Source: a bacterium (GTDB lineage Bacteria > Blakebacterota > Blakebacteria > Blakebacterales > Blakebacteraceae). From it: a stretch of DNA of 6,211 nucleotides. The position numbers and the translations under genes are program-made. Where the stretch lies: the NCBI GenBank assembly GCA_025774615.1, contig JALGVQ010000208.1, positions 1 to 6,211 on the forward strand, given 5' to 3'. Numbering within the stretch: position 1 is the first letter of the stretch; each line of letters opens with the position of its first letter. A model generated the notes under the pieces. That model did no database searches and was not told the origin of the DNA. It worked only from the letters and a program-made list of their open reading frames with translations. Shown here piece by piece: positions 5,843-6,211 of this stretch.

Positions 5843-5846
5843 ATGA
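5826..5846. promoter_or_regulatory. Palindromic operator over the -10 of the parD-like gene
   Basis: Arms TCATATAAT and ATTATATGA are perfect 9-bp inverted repeats around GTT. They cover both candidate -10 boxes. ParD-type ribbon-helix-helix proteins repress their own operon by binding such palindromes, so this is the natural autoregulation site. The palindrome is seen; binding is inferred. Confidence 0.6.
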
Positions 5847-5864
5847 TTGTTATCTGTCATTCAC

Positions 5865-5871
5865 GGGGGAG
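5865..5871 (+). promoter_or_regulatory. Ribosome binding site of the parD-like gene
   Basis: GGGGGAG ends 8 bases before ATG 5880. This selects the ATG over the in-frame TTG at 5847, which would lie inside the leader right after the operator. Confidence 0.7.
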
Positions 5872-5879
5872 TTTCTGCC

Positions 5880-6194
5880 ATGACTACGTTGAATGTATCG
5901 CTACCGGATTCACTGCGTCAGTTTGTAGAGGAACATGTAGAGCGAGGTGGTTTCAGCACTACCAGTGAATATATCCGTCATCTGATCCGCGAGGCCCGGA
6001 ACATCGAAGCAGCCACCCGGTTGGAACAGCTCATGCTTGATGGATTGCAGAGCGGACCGGCTGAACCACTCGAAGCGGCGGAGTGGAACGCTCTCCGTCT
6101 TCGGGTGGCCGAAAAGCAGGCCGGATATCGGGTTGAATCTCAGCGTCCGGATTCAGACGCTGAGGGACTGGTTCCCGGCCGGGAACCGGGATGA
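5880..6194 (+). CDS. ParD-like ribbon-helix-helix antitoxin
   Basis: A 104-residue protein. Residues 2-9 (TTLNVSLP) form the DNA-contacting beta strand of the ribbon-helix-helix fold, 10-20 the first helix, GG at 23-24 the turn and TTSEYIRHLIREARN (27-41) the second helix, a classic CopG/ParD pattern. Residues 42-78, with QLMLDGLQSG and WNALRLRV, resemble the toxin-binding part of the family. It should bind DNA as a dimer, neutralise a ParE/RelE-type toxin and repress its own promoter, which carries a palindromic operator. The last 25 or so residues are polar and go beyond the usual 80-90 residue length. Its TGA overlaps the next ATG by ATGA, as in coupled antitoxin-toxin pairs. It lies downstream of the ATPase but has its own promoter. 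Confidence 0.88.
   Translation: MTTLNVSLPDSLRQFVEEHVERGGFSTTSEYIRHLIREARNIEAATRLEQLMLDGLQSGPAEPLEAAEWNALRLRVAEKQAGYRVESQRPDSDAEGLVPGREPG
6170..6187. repeat. Perfect 18-bp palindrome before the toxin start
   Basis: GGTTCCCGG is followed directly by its reverse complement CCGGGAACC. It lies inside the last antitoxin codons and ends three bases before the ATG of the downstream ORF. In RNA it could form a stem of about seven pairs with a four-base loop across the place where the toxin ribosome site should be. Confidence 0.6.
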
Positions 6195-6211
6195 GTGGTA
6201 CGATCCTCTTT
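6191..6211 (+). CDS. Start of a probable ParE/RelE-like toxin (cut by the window edge)
   Basis: ATG 6191 overlaps the antitoxin TGA as ATGA and opens a frame of seven codons, MSGTILF, to the edge. The frame has a TGA at 6161-6163 and no other start in between, so this ATG is the only choice. Toxins of this group often begin with a short strand of this kind before a conserved helix, but seven residues cannot establish a family. The call rests on position: a gene coupled directly behind a ParD-like antitoxin is normally its ribosome- or gyrase-targeting partner. No strong Shine-Dalgarno is seen, so translation probably depends on ribosomes finishing the antitoxin. Confidence 0.55.

Noticed and set aside
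5620-5860. Small ORFs on both strands through the GGACA array
   Set aside because: They translate the tandem repeat into repeated peptides (RTGQD-like and VLSCP-like) in overlapping frames; this is a by-product of the microsatellite.

Overview
The window reads as chromosomal DNA from an uncultivated or little-studied Gram-negative-type bacterium of fairly high GC. The first 3.9 kb is GC-rich by eye (about two thirds G+C in sampled lines) with well-kept coding frames. An exported M28 carboxypeptidase Q-like enzyme and an exported LanC-like protein would fit lineages such as Gemmatimonadota, Fermentibacterota or related FCB groups. This placement is a guess from protein style, with no marker gene to support it.

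Layout. (1) 1-1341, minus strand: an almost complete LanC-like protein whose 3' end runs off the left edge. It has all seven glycine-rich barrel motifs, a signal peptide or anchor, and a Cys-Cys-Gly zinc motif where classical LanC has Cys-His-Gly. (2) 1342-1520: divergent intergenic region with a small palindrome. (3) 1521-2414, plus: a ten-TM EamA/DMT-family transporter. (4) 2461-3891, plus: a secreted or lipoprotein M28 metallopeptidase of the carboxypeptidase Q type with a PA domain, 46 bp behind the transporter and probably co-transcribed with it. (5) 3892-4260: about 370 bp of GC-rich DNA with no convincing gene. (6) 4260-5623: an abrupt drop to about 50% GC, with an AT-rich promoter carrying three copies of GTACAAT at an exact 23-bp period, then an AAA_14/DUF4143 ATPase with a winged-helix-like middle and a PD-(D/E)XK-like C-terminus. 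(7) 5624-5879: intergenic DNA with ten perfect copies of the pentamer GGACA inside a short inverted repeat, then a palindromic operator over a promoter. (8) 5880-6194: a ParD-like ribbon-helix-helix antitoxin whose stop codon overlaps (ATGA) the start of what is probably its ParE/RelE-like toxin, cut by the right edge.

The left half looks like a resident neighbourhood of exported and membrane proteins (LanC-like, transporter, peptidase). The right half looks like an accessory island: a lower-GC orphan ATPase bracketed by two pairs of near-identical 15-16 bp direct repeats, then a toxin-antitoxin pair. The least ordinary items are the exported LanC-like protein with a CCG zinc site, the 23-bp-phased repeats in the ATPase promoter, the repeats flanking the ATPase with a pentanucleotide expansion in one of them, and the perfect 18-bp palindrome just before the toxin start. 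I see no complete new multi-gene system that can be demonstrated from sequence alone.
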